From the NCBI GenBank assembly GCA_019155205.2, contig JAHNZQ020000181.1, forward strand, positions 437,008-501,007: a stretch of DNA of 64,000 nt. The letters run 5' to 3'. Positions 55,248-64,000 of the stretch are shown piece by piece (positions within the stretch are counted from its first letter, which is position 1; each line of letters begins with the position of its first letter). The stretch is from Gracilaria vermiculophylla. Taxonomy: Eukaryota; Rhodophyta; Florideophyceae; Gracilariales; Gracilariaceae. A program made the position numbers and the translations under genes. The notes beneath the pieces are model-generated. The model searched no databases. It was given only the letters and a program-made list of their open reading frames with translations, and was not told the origin of the DNA.

Positions 55248-55556
55248 ACGTCCACCGAAACATTTCGATATGGTGCTGACATCTAACTTCAGAAGAAGCA
55301 AGTCTTCAACTACCGCCCTTACGGGGCTAGCCTCTACAACCCCCCGTATGGTGGCGAATTCGCTCGAAAGGGTTTCATGGATAGCTCGCAATGCGCGGAA
55401 CTGCCCTATAAGGTCCTCGACCTGGGAAAGTCCAACAGTAACGGGTGCTGTTTGGGGAACTGCTTCGGCTAGAATCGCAGAAGACAATCCATCACCGGGT
55501 GTCAGACTATCCTGCAAAGCATGGGGGAGATTTCGGTTTTCCGAATTATGGCCCAA

Positions 55557-56492
55557 AACTTTGGGACCCTTCGCGGCTAGAATCGATCCAGACGGTATTT
55601 AAATGCGTTAAGGCAATCTGCTTTTCGGTTGTTTACTACCTTGATGGGAGCGACTGCAAGTGATGATAGGCTCTGCACTAGATGGCTTGATCGGCATCTG
55701 GACACCGTAGAAACGTGAAAACGACTGAGATCTTCGGGAAACAAATCCTCAAAGGGAATACAAATGTTCAAGTGATATTTCCAAGGCGGGAGAAAACTTG
55801 TATTACAATAGCATGCAAGCGGTAAAAGCACACGGAGACGTTCGAATCTTCCTCTTCAGAGGTAGTTCGGCGGTAGAGGCCTCTCGAAGGAACAACACGA
55901 CAATGTCAGGTGTAATACAGAGGTTGCGCTGGCAGCGCTTGGCGGGGGAAGTATAAGAAAGATCCCCACTAGGTGGGTGTCTGAATATATGGTGCATCCG
56001 TGGAGAAAAGAGATGGGAAAAGGAGAAGCGCGGGTCGCCACATCCACAAGGTGGAGGATGTATCACCAAGAAGGGGAAAAGGGAGGTAGCTGTAAGGCAA
56101 ACAACAACGAGCCATAAAGATTCTTGTACAGGGAGCGAGCACAATGAGACATGTAATATACCCAATTATCGGCGCTCTCAGCGAACAAGGCGGATGAGCA
56201 ACCGTGCGCTACAGGATATCGCTTGTGAGAAGCAAATATCGACGTAGGCGGAATATTCAGAGCTTGAACCTTAGTTTCCATGTACTAAGTGCAGTGACAG
56301 GGATGCCGACTCCCTCAAGTACTGTTGTGCTAATAAAGTAAATAGAAAATATTCTAAACAAATAAGTAAATAAATACTCGGCCATTTGGGCCACTGCCCA
56401 GACACTGTACAAGGCAACGGTCCTTCCGGGAGTTCAACGTGCCACACATGTAGGACACGCTGCTCCGACCGCTCACGTGGGACTTAGTCATA
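55557..56492. other. Spacer between E3 and the piggyBac element
   Basis: No gene seen. A minus-strand frame at 56165-55803 has no recognisable motif. May contain the lost 5' LTR of E3. Confidence 0.35.
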
Positions 56493-56515
56493 TTAACCCT
56501 TTTGAACCTGAAAAT

Positions 56516-56544
56516 GCTTATGTATGCAAATAGTATACATAAGC
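56516..56544. repeat. Left subterminal palindrome of piggyBac element
   Basis: GCTTATGTAT followed by 9 bp and ATACATAAGC, a 10-bp perfect stem. Two related motifs lie in the right end. Likely transposase-binding sites, by analogy with subterminal repeats of piggyBac. Confidence 0.7.
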
Positions 56545-56771
56545 ACAAGCCAATCCAAGCGGTACACTTGTAGCAATCGTTGCGCAATCTGCGCGCTAAG
56601 GCCGCAGAATACATAGTGAGGTACGAGCTTCCACCACCGCTCTCCACCCATCGGCGTCACGAAGATTTCAAGCATTTCTTTGCCTTTGCTATCCTTCGTA
56701 CGCAACACGTGCGCCCTTGCCGTTCGCCACACTTCCACGACCATTACCGTTTCACAACTGCAACTGCTTCC

Positions 56772-57257
56772 ATGAGCCAAAAGGACCGTATCTTCGGCAA
56801 CAACGGAACACAATCAAGTGCAAGCATCTCCGAAGCCAACTCCCATGTCTTGCAAACCGATGGTGAGGCTCCAGAGCTTAACAGCAAAGCTACTACACCA
56901 CAACATGTCAACGAGCCAAAGTCAGAACCGGATTATGTTCACATTGCCTTGCAAATTCCGCCAATAACCACCCATAATGAAGATGTCATTTGTAGCGTAT
57001 GCGGTGGGACACCATGCTACTTGATGCAGTATGGTCCTTTGATCGTAGACAATATATCAACTGAGAACCCCCGGACACCAGTGAAATACTCAACTAACAA
57101 TGACGCGGGCACGAAGGCCTACAAAGCCTACGTTTACGAACGATATGGTTCCCTTGGGAAGAAAATTCGCATTCAGCTTCCACAGTGTGTCTTGGAAGGC
57201 ATTCGAAAGATTTGGCCGGATAGGTATGGGGCTTACATGGGATTTAAACAGGGATAA
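56772..57257 (+). CDS. piggyBac accessory protein with P2X7-ballast-like zinc domain
   Basis: 161 residues from the ATG at 56772 (M-S-Q-K-D); the frame is open upstream to 56580, but that part looks like leader. Residues 1-65 are Ser/Thr/Glu-rich. A cysteine motif C74-x2-C77-G-G-T-P-C82 follows, then Y-K-A-Y-V-Y-E-R-Y-G (117-126), L-G-K-K-I-R (128-133), L-P-Q-C139-V, I-R-K-I-W-P (144-149) and Y-M-G-F-K (155-159). The order resembles the C-terminal zinc-binding ballast domain of the P2X7 receptor (Tyr-rich helix, L-P-x-C, I-R-K-x-F-P, Y-x-G-F-K). Similar ORFs occur in eukaryotic transposons, as far as I recall. Intact frame beside a stop-interrupted transposase. Role in transposition unknown; zinc-stabilised fold inferred. 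Confidence 0.7.
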   Translation: MSQKDRIFGNNGTQSSASISEANSHVLQTDGEAPELNSKATTPQHVNEPKSEPDYVHIALQIPPITTHNEDVICSVCGGTPCYLMQYGPLIVDNISTENPRTPVKYSTNNDAGTKAYKAYVYERYGSLGKKIRIQLPQCVLEGIRKIWPDRYGAYMGFKQG

Positions 57258-57259
57258 GT

Positions 57260-58837
57260 TTACTTCTCGGAGTGCAGGTGCGCGGACTCTATAGTGGCGG
57301 TGACGTTGTTGCAGTCTACGTCTGCGTCTAAAATGAATGTGAGGATGCTCATGGTGACTCGCTTCTCTTTTCTTCGTGTAGCGGAGGTTGATCGAATCTG
57401 GTCGAAGCGGTCCACGCCATTCATGAAAAAATTATATGCCACAATAATGGAAGGAACTTGTAGTGTTGTGCGTCAAACAGCTTCGTCACCCGTCCATCTC
57501 TGCAAAGGTGCCTGGCCATGTACACAATACACGGCATGCTCATCTCAATTATGAATTCGTTCCGGTGGTGTACCAGCCAGATCGTTAGTATAGAATGAGA
57601 CAATTGATCTATCCTTCAACACAATAAATCCCGTATTCTCCGCAACCTCTCCAGTTTCCGTGTTCAGAACATGCACTAAACGCCATTCCCCTCTCTCTGC
57701 ATGCTTCAAACTTTCATTGGCATCCTTCAGACCGGGGCGGTTTATTCCATCTACATTTGAAAAGCGCACGGTCCCCAAAACCTTACATTCGCCGTCACTC
57801 AGCACATGTAGCTGACGTGCAAGTACGTGCCGATTATAGAAATTGTCCATCACCATCAGCCGCCCATGCTTCGGCGTTGGATGTAACTGGTTTTGGTGCG
57901 CCATTTGGGCGCACCATAATGCTGATGGTGAAGACTTCTGTAACAGCTTCCCGTCCACCTTTCTCTCGACTGCTCCTCGTAGATTTCGAAACACATTCAT
58001 GTATCTTTCAATTAGTGAATGTCCAGTTTTGTTCCCAGAGCCGTTATCCTGGAGGCTATGCAAATAGGCATGGGTCCAGCCTACCTCTGCATAGAAGCGT
58101 ATCCCAAATTTCACTGGTTTCGACTTCATATATGTGCGTGCTGCCGTACGTCCCTTGCATCTAATAGTATTTTCGTCGAGTGAGCTAACCCCGACGGGGA
58201 CGGCTAGGGTTGTGGCATTCCGTGTGAAATGTTCGAGAATTTGCCAGTTATGCCACAGTGGATCGGCTGTGGCGATGTCGTGTTCGTATGAAGAATACAA
58301 TCGAAGAGCAGCGCGTATGTTTAGAAATGTGTCCCGCGACATAACCTTTCCAAAGAACGGAATTTGGAGCAGCTCTGAAGTGCACCAATAGTCATGCAAG
58401 CGGTTCAATCGGTGTATGGAGGTGGATAACTCTAGACCAAAGAAGGCTAAAAGTTCATCCATTCTTAGTGCCTTCTTCCTTTTACCCCTCTTTAAAAGCT
58501 CTTTGCTTGTCCATTGCCTCACACATTCTAAATAGGAGTTGTTAAGAAACAGCTTGAGTAAACCCAACTCTTTACTGTGAGCATACGTTCGCCTGATGAG
58601 TTGTTCTTTAGCAAAAAACAAACCGCTACGAAGCCTCCATTTTGTGCAGTACGGCACTGTTTCGTATAACGTTTCTTCTTCGTAGGTCCCAAGCGCTGTA
58701 ACCTCGAATTCGTCGCTCTCACGTTCTTCGTGAAAGAATTGTCCAGAAGATTCGATGTTACACTCCTCAGAGTTCAAAGGCAGCGTTTGTTCATCGTCAT
58801 TTTCGGAATGACTATGGGAGATGACTATTGTCTGCAT
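57260..58837 (-). pseudogene. piggyBac-like transposase with two in-frame TGA codons
   Basis: 525 codons from the ATG at 58837 (M-Q-T-I-V); the open frame extends to 59068 without a better start. An acidic N-terminus (1-60) is followed by the DDE_Tnp_1_7 region: H-D-Y-W-C-T-S-E-L-L (149-157), P-F-F-G-K-V-M-S-R (160-168), S-L-D221-E-N, M-D331-N-F-Y and T-N-D419-L-A-G, matching the three catalytic Asp positions of piggyBac. TGA at 57545-57547 (codon 431) and 57473-57475 (codon 455) interrupt the chain. The same frame continues to Y-N-F-F-M-N-G-V-D-R-F-D and a Lys/Arg-rich end at 57260. No frameshift at all. Both TGA would be CGA (Arg) before a C-to-T change. Confidence 0.88.
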
Positions 58838-59438
58838 TTTCCAAAAGAGTAAAGATCCACAGACAGCAAGAAGGATGGTGTACGATAGCGCTGAAATAAT
58901 GTGGGAGGACGAACAGCAGAATTGCTCGAAGCGGAGCTGGTTTTTACTGTATGGGGTTCTTTTCCCCGAAAAGAGAGCTAAGAAAGAGAGCCACGTATCA
59001 AGAAAGGGCGTCACATCCGGTAACAATCCTTTGGGTAAATTTTGAGAGTGTTTCCTCCCACAAACCAAACAAGCAGCGCGTGATAGTTCAAGATGTTTGA
59101 GTTTGCTGGGGGATTGTAACTACACGCGCAAGAACCAGGTGTAGCGAGTTGGCTTTCTTTTGGGGGCTGCGATCTAGAAGCAAAGCAGGATGGCAATGAA
59201 ACCAGTCGAGCTTGCTTTACGTTGGCCGCCGTTTCTGGCGGATATCATGGCCTTTGCCATGCGAGGTCGGTTATTTGGATGCGGCAAAAAGTGGTGATGA
59301 TCGTCATTGCTGGGTGATGTGTACACACTGCACATGAATTGTGCGAACGGTCGTGTCGCAGCGACAGCAGGTGCCACAACAACTGACGTCATTGGATGAA
59401 ATTACTTTCATTCTTGTGATAGCCAATGGTCATGCCTC

Positions 59439-59568
59439 GCTTATGTATACAATATGTAGACGTAAGCCAAGCAGACACTTGGCATGCTGCTATCAAACCG
59501 TCTAGCAGCGTCAAACCCTTTTGACCAATGAACTTCACCGCTTATGTATACTATCTGTAGACATAAGC
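59439..59568. repeat. Right subterminal palindromes of piggyBac element
   Basis: Two copies of GCTTATGTATAC-N-TGTAGACRTAAGC at 59439-59467 and 59540-59568, 101 bp apart, each an imperfect palindrome related to the left-end motif. Confidence 0.7.
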
Positions 59569-59589
59569 AGTCAGGTTCAAAAGGGTTAG

Positions 59590-61697
59590 TCTCTCCTGCG
59601 CATTCGACAGTCCTAGCTCATATGCGGGAATACCCGTAAAAACGTGCATGCACTTCACCAGTTAATAATTAGCCTTGTAGCTCTACGACCGCGGCGCATG
59701 TCAAACCATCAGGTTCTTCGATCTCTGTACTACGTTTTTGCAACTCCTCCCGCATAAAGCAGAATATGACCAAACCATCAGTTTTCCATGGCTATGGAGT
59801 TCTCCCGCAAAATAAGACAAATCTGTTTTGAAAATATTCAATGTGAAAATTTGAATTGGCAGAGCTACACCGTTTCAAGCCAGATTTACTTTTAGAGATT
59901 CCTGAAATAAAACAAATTTTGAAAAATATTCCATACTAAGAATGTTTTGGACTACTTCTGAACTTGATGATTGGAACAAAACTTGATCTCTCCCATGACA
60001 TAGGTCTCTCACGTCAATTTTACTGACAACATTGTATAGATCGCTTTAAAACTAACATAAAGGTAATGTGTTACAAACAGAAAACAAAAAAAGATTCGAT
60101 TCTTAACAAAACAAGTTCAAAATATTTTTTAAATGTTTCGAGGTACGCGGGCTGAGAATATAAAGTGTCCAGAAAACCAGTTTTAAAATTGCATTATCTT
60201 ATAAATACTGGTTGCTTTTGTGATTTAGGTCAATGGGAACTGTCCACTTGTGTTTATGTAAAAAATGTTTATCAAACGTTCTCAAAGACTGACCCAAAGA
60301 AAAAATGAAAACTCTTTAATTTAATCTACATTTTTGTTATGAAATTTAGAAAACCAGCAGAGAAAGTCAAATCATATTGCAGTAAGGAATTTTTATGTTC
60401 CAGAATATGCAAAATAAAGAAGAAGTGGACTCTTAATAATGTTTTACAAAATATGTGACAGTGGACATTATCACCAAGTTTTTATCGAAAACTAAGCATT
60501 AGAAATCTAAGAAAAAACTATTACATCAACAGTTAATAAGTTGCAAGAAAAGGTTGTAGAAAGATTCATTTACTTATTAGAAATAATTAGAAATATAAGA
60601 AAAATCTATTACATCAACATTTAATAAGTTGCAAGAAAAGGTCGTTGAGAGAATCATTTGGTTACTAGAAATAGTTAAAAATCTATGAAAAATTCAATTA
60701 CATCAACAGTTAATAAGTTGCAAGAAAAGGTCGTTGAGAGAATCATTTGGTTACTAGAAATAATTAAAAATCTATGAAAAATTCAATTACATCAACAGTT
60801 AATAAGTTGCAAGAAAAGGTCGTTGAGAGAATCATTTGGTTACTAGAAATAATTAAAAATCTATGAAAAATTCAATTACATCAACAGTTAATAAGTTGCA
60901 AGAAAAGGTTGTAGAAAGATTCATTTGTTTACTAGAAATAGTTAGAAACTGCTAATGTCCTGAAAGTTCTAAATTGTTTTATATACGATTTTCATTTGCA
61001 TTTGTAACGTCATATGATAGAAAACATATATAAAACTATGTTATATTAAGAATGAAGAAGGGTACTATATATGAAAGCTTTATGCAATTAATTTGAGACA
61101 AGATAGAAGTCAAGCCAAGTGTTCAAGATAAAACAATATTGCGTTTGTTGAGGTCACGCAAAGCGTTGTACTGCACAACGTACATTGATTGCTGCCTGAA
61201 TTTCTTTTCTTGTGTATCGGTCAAGATCATGGGTGTTTGATAATATTGCAATAGAAATTTTCAAGAACTCACTCGACCTAAAGATTTGTCTGTTGCCACA
61301 AGCCTCGACATGTAAATCGATGGAACGGTGTCATAATGGGAGGAATGAGATATTTCTTCGCAAGGTGTACCAATGACTATTGCTGCTCTCAAACGGGAGA
61401 TGGTGAGTGGATGAGCAGAGCGGAAGGTAACACGATTCATTCTTGCGCATATGCGTCATCTGGATCATTGGCCGTTTGGTCATTGGAGTTGCTAGAGCAA
61501 ACAGGCCCCTCATAGTTTTCATCGCTAAAAAATACACATTGCTTTGTCCGAAAATCCACGATTTTGCGTCGGGAGATCGAGCTTGACCCCCGCTGTGCCA
61601 GTCATATTTAATTGATTGAGTTGGAAAAGAAACGACAGGTTGTCGCCTCGGGAACGTCTCTTGACCTTCCGGATGCCTTCTAGCTATGGAATCTAAA
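59590..61697. other. AT-rich gene-free region
   Basis: Strongly A/T-biased, no frame worth calling. Contains the 89-bp minisatellite at 60505-60950. Confidence 0.5.
60505..60950. repeat. Minisatellite with 88-89 bp unit
   Basis: Five units in tandem; TTACATCAAC recurs at 60521, 60609, 60698, 60787 and 60876. Each unit contains AATAAGTTGCAAGAAAAGG and an ACTAGAAATA stretch. The middle units are almost identical. Confidence 0.9.
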
Positions 61698-61705
61698 TAT
61701 AAATA
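61698..61705 (+). promoter_or_regulatory. TATA box of zinc-finger gene 3
   Basis: TATAAATA, 89 bp before the ATG at 61787. Confidence 0.5.
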
Positions 61706-61786
61706 CTCAACCTCAACCCTTGTTCGTACAACGTGCCGGGAAGCGGACGCCGTTTTTCAAAACGTATTCTGTGCGAACTATCCATC

Positions 61787-62290
61787 ATGTTGAGATGCAA
61801 CCATATAGAGTGCCGGGGTGTATGGTATACTGAAGAAGCTTTCAGGAGACACAGTCATCCCCCTCTACCAAACAGTCCAATTATACTAGTAACAGAACCG
61901 GTTGCGACTCACAGGCCTTCTTCATCTACGAACAATATGGCTGGAGAAGAGGAAAAAGGTTCCCAGAAGTCAGATCAGAGAAGAGAGAACAGGCGGCAAC
62001 CATCACAGCCGAGCACTACCACGCCCACCCTGCCTCCAATACACGTTCCAGATTCCTTGCCAAGATTACTGCCTCAGAGCAGGGGGAGTAGTTCAAGTGC
62101 TGCGAGGTCGAATGCTGAGCCCAAACCATGGATTGAGCAAGATCGAATCAATCGGGTTTGTCCTTTCTGCCAAAAGATATACACCTCGAGTTTGAAGGGC
62201 AAAAAGAGAGTCGGATGCCCGAGCTGCAGGTCTAAAGCTAGGACACCAGGTGTGTCTAAACCCAAATCAAGCGAGAAGAGAAGGAAGTAA
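61787..62290 (+). CDS. Small zinc-finger protein 3
   Basis: 167 residues, intronless. The ATG at 61787 is the first in frame; the frame is open upstream only through a GTG. Near the N-terminus C4-x4-C9 with H22 and H24 could form a C2H2-type finger. Residues 45-120 are Ser/Pro/Gln-rich and disordered-looking. A zinc ribbon follows, C125-x2-C128-x15-C144-x2-C147, then a strongly basic tail (K-P-K-S-S-E-K-R-R-K). The basic end suggests nuclear location and nucleic-acid binding. Layout resembles the genes at 36399 and 37410, though the finger type differs. No named family recognised. Confidence 0.55.
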   Translation: MLRCNHIECRGVWYTEEAFRRHSHPPLPNSPIILVTEPVATHRPSSSTNNMAGEEEKGSQKSDQRRENRRQPSQPSTTTPTLPPIHVPDSLPRLLPQSRGSSSSAARSNAEPKPWIEQDRINRVCPFCQKIYTSSLKGKKRVGCPSCRSKARTPGVSKPKSSEKRRK

Positions 62291-64000
62291 GGCTTTGCAG
62301 CAAAGGGAAAGATGTGCCTTATTGTTCCTTATGTCGATCCTTTTAACTTCACGGTTTGGAGGATATTGCTGTATATGTAGATAGATGGATGCACTGCACA
62401 AGCGAGGTGCTTTGATAGATAGGCACAGTGAGTGCTTGAATGTTTCGGGTTCGCCCGTTTACATTTCCTTGGGAGTTCGAAACTCTTTTGCGTTGCTGTA
62501 ATATGTTGTCATGTCAATCGTTGCCTTCTTTTTGGATTCAAACAAAAGGTTGAACGTTTCCAAAGAAGGTATTGCAGAAGAGAAGCGCAACTTTTCATGT
62601 GCCGAATACTTTAGATGTAGTAAAATGAGATGCTGCAGTTTATCCTTTTGCGACTTTTGCCTGGCAATCCCCATTTCATTCCCTCTCTCTGTATCCATTC
62701 TCAAAATGAGCCATCTATATCCCTTCATTTTTGTGTTTCTGAGTTGTTCCGCTGCAACGCTCTGTTAGAGTGGTGACGCTGACTGAGCAAGCACTACGGA
62801 ATGAAGATCTACTACAGATGGGCAGTTTGGGGACTGCATTTGACTCTGGAGTGACAAGACGAGGCACAGCAAGATACAACATCTACACTACCTTTTGCCA
62901 CTAAATAGTGTTTTAAGAAGGACTCTTCATTCATCCACGTAGCATTCCAGGTTCGTCGCAAACGCAACAAAAATTAGCATTCCCACTCAACAACGCATAT
63001 GTGAGATATATGCCATTCCGTGAGCAGAGGTATCGTTAAGACGAGGAGACAGTACGTAACGGCCATGATCTCCGTGTAAGGAAGCCTGCCGCTATTAATT
63101 ATTTTCACCCCTCATTCGGAGTTTCTTTCCTCTGAGATGTTTTGTGGTATCCTGTCCTGAGCTCATCGTGCGAGGGCAACTCATGTCACGCTGCTTTGAA
63201 AATCGAGACGATATTCTCAACGCTGGTAGAGACGGAAAGAACGAAGCAGAATGCTGACTTCCGGCCTCCAACGCAGGTCCCGACCTGTCGCAGATATATC
63301 GTAATTACCACATCCAGCGCCCTCGAAAACTGAACTCATGAAGGCAGATGATATGCATATCCGAGGTAAGAAGTTTCACTGACATACACGCCACGTACAT
63401 CTTCTTTAATGTTGCCGTGAGGGGACACCATATCGATGTACCGCAAAAGACTCCCGAAGTGGATCGGCAGGCGAAGAGCGCGCTTGAGAAATACTTACGG
63501 GATTGCCATTGGATCAGGCTAATACGTGACTCGTCGGACAATACGAGAACCGCATGTGCTAAACGAACGTGGATGGGTCTGAATTCTCCTGTGCAACACT
63601 GTGAGTATTGACGAAGAAAGGGTGTAATTGAATTTCGTACCTCATCATCTCGGGAATGAGGTACCACGTCGAACTCTCCAACCCTTTTGGTGCTGGCCCG
63701 TTGTACGGAGCTAAATTGCTGTATGAAGCATGTGTACAGTACTACGTTACAGCGACGCAAGAAGGCATATGAAGAATTCTGAGGGCCAACCACAAAGCGA
63801 TAAGTCGTTGCAAACTATCCGTCCCCCCGCCCCTTCGTGATAGCTGAGGCACACCAGATTTCGTGCTCGGTGTTGCTTTTTCGCTCGGATGCCTGAAGCA
63901 TCATCAGGCATGCCCAACATAGTTTCCTACCAGAGTGCTCAATGTTCTGAAAAGCACTCCCCCGCAGCAATTGGCTTCTTTCTCTGCTAGAGTACCTTAT
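62291..64000. other. Right edge, no convincing gene
   Basis: Short frames only. A minus-strand frame at 63793-63305 contains V-L-V-L-S-D-E-S-R-I-S-L, reminiscent of the first acidic motif of Tc1/mariner transposases (S-D-E-S), and may be a transposase remnant; no terminal repeats were seen. A perfect 8-bp hairpin (ATGCCTGA/TCAGGCAT) lies at 63889-63911. Confidence 0.35.

Larger units (their letters stand above)
47283..55556 (-). mobile_element. Ty3/gypsy chromovirus E3 (very decayed)
   Basis: Third retroelement family. On the minus strand gag lies near 55556-53670, protease near 53310-52900, RT at 51649-51182, RNase H at 50895-50539, integrase at about 50490-48209 and a chromodomain at 47428-47283. 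It is interrupted by two solo LTRs (49487-50039, 52308-52870) and a 77-bp insertion (55171-55247). Its own LTRs were not found, so the ends are set by coding similarity only. Confidence 0.75.
51650..55556 (-). pseudogene. E3 gag and protease region
   Basis: The best gag piece is 55556-55242 (M-G-H-N-S-E-N), followed beyond a 77-bp insertion by 55172-54942 (M-T-D-P-P-I, Lys/Arg/Ser-rich). 54900-53400 is in fragments. The protease is recognised by M-L-D-T-G-A-G-P-N near 53300, followed by 53184-52900 (G-I-I-D-L-V, V-I-L-G-C-N). Downstream sequence, past the solo LTR at 52308-52870, is the protease-RT linker. Confidence 0.65.
56497..59585. mobile_element. piggyBac-like DNA transposon
   Basis: 3089 bp, bounded by inverted repeats CCCTTTTGAACCTGA (left) and its reverse complement at the right (TCAGGTTCAAAAGGG). 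Flanks are TTAA (56493-56496) and TTAG (59586-59589), the expected TTAA duplication with one change. It contains two convergent genes whose stop codons are 2 bp apart (57257 and 57260). Palindromic subterminal motifs occur at 56516-56544, 59439-59467 and 59540-59568. Confidence 0.92.

Noticed and set aside
63889..63911. Perfect hairpin ATGCCTGA/TCAGGCAT resembling a terminator
   Set aside because: No gene ends next to it, no T-run follows, and intrinsic terminators are not expected in a eukaryotic nuclear genome.

Overview
The window looks like nuclear DNA of a eukaryote, most likely a multicellular red alga (Florideophyceae, Chondrus crispus-like). This is inference: the evidence is intronless or nearly intronless genes in a short dense island, a secreted Hog/Hint protein of the kind reported from red algae, a very GC-rich gene block between AT-rich flanks, and gene islands separated by nested Ty3/gypsy chromoviruses. 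No rRNA, tRNA or CRISPR array was recognised.

Layout. 1-1880: two decayed Tc1-like elements head to head. 1881-21474: Ty3/gypsy chromovirus E1 (+), split at 8088 by a second copy of the same family, E2 (8089-18686, minus), with a clean 5-bp target duplication (AGAAG). Both have 553-560 bp TG...CA LTRs, gag, protease, RT, RNase H, integrase and a chromodomain, all broken, plus an extra antisense gene between pol and the 3' LTR. Inside the E2 antisense gene sits a 79-bp TG...CA insertion with a 5-bp target duplication and intron-like GT...AG borders; E1 shows the empty site, and a second copy lies near 55.2 kb. 21863-23091: a third Tc1-like copy. 23-25.7 kb: no convincing gene.

25.7-34 kb is the gene island: a Hint-domain secreted protein (+), a PH-domain Ser/Thr kinase (-) and a CLASP-like TOG protein (-). 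36.4-38.0 kb holds two small zinc-finger genes, and a third lies at 61.8 kb, each with a TATA box upstream.

38942-44768 is a different Ty3/gypsy family (E4, short LTRs). 45649-46793 is another Tc1-like copy. About 47.3-55.6 kb is a third, very decayed chromovirus (E3). E3 and E4 carry solo LTRs with intact target duplications: one of the E1/E2 family and two of an otherwise unseen 563-bp family. 56497-59585 is a piggyBac-like transposon with terminal repeats, a 525-codon transposase interrupted by two in-frame TGA codons, and a convergent second gene whose C-terminus resembles the zinc-binding ballast domain of P2X7 receptors. 59.6-64 kb is AT-rich and gene-poor, with an 89-bp minisatellite and one zinc-finger gene.

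The host genes do not form a pathway. They encode secretion/autoprocessing, signalling and microtubule functions. Most of the remaining sequence is transposable elements at different stages of decay, nested deeply enough to give a relative insertion order.
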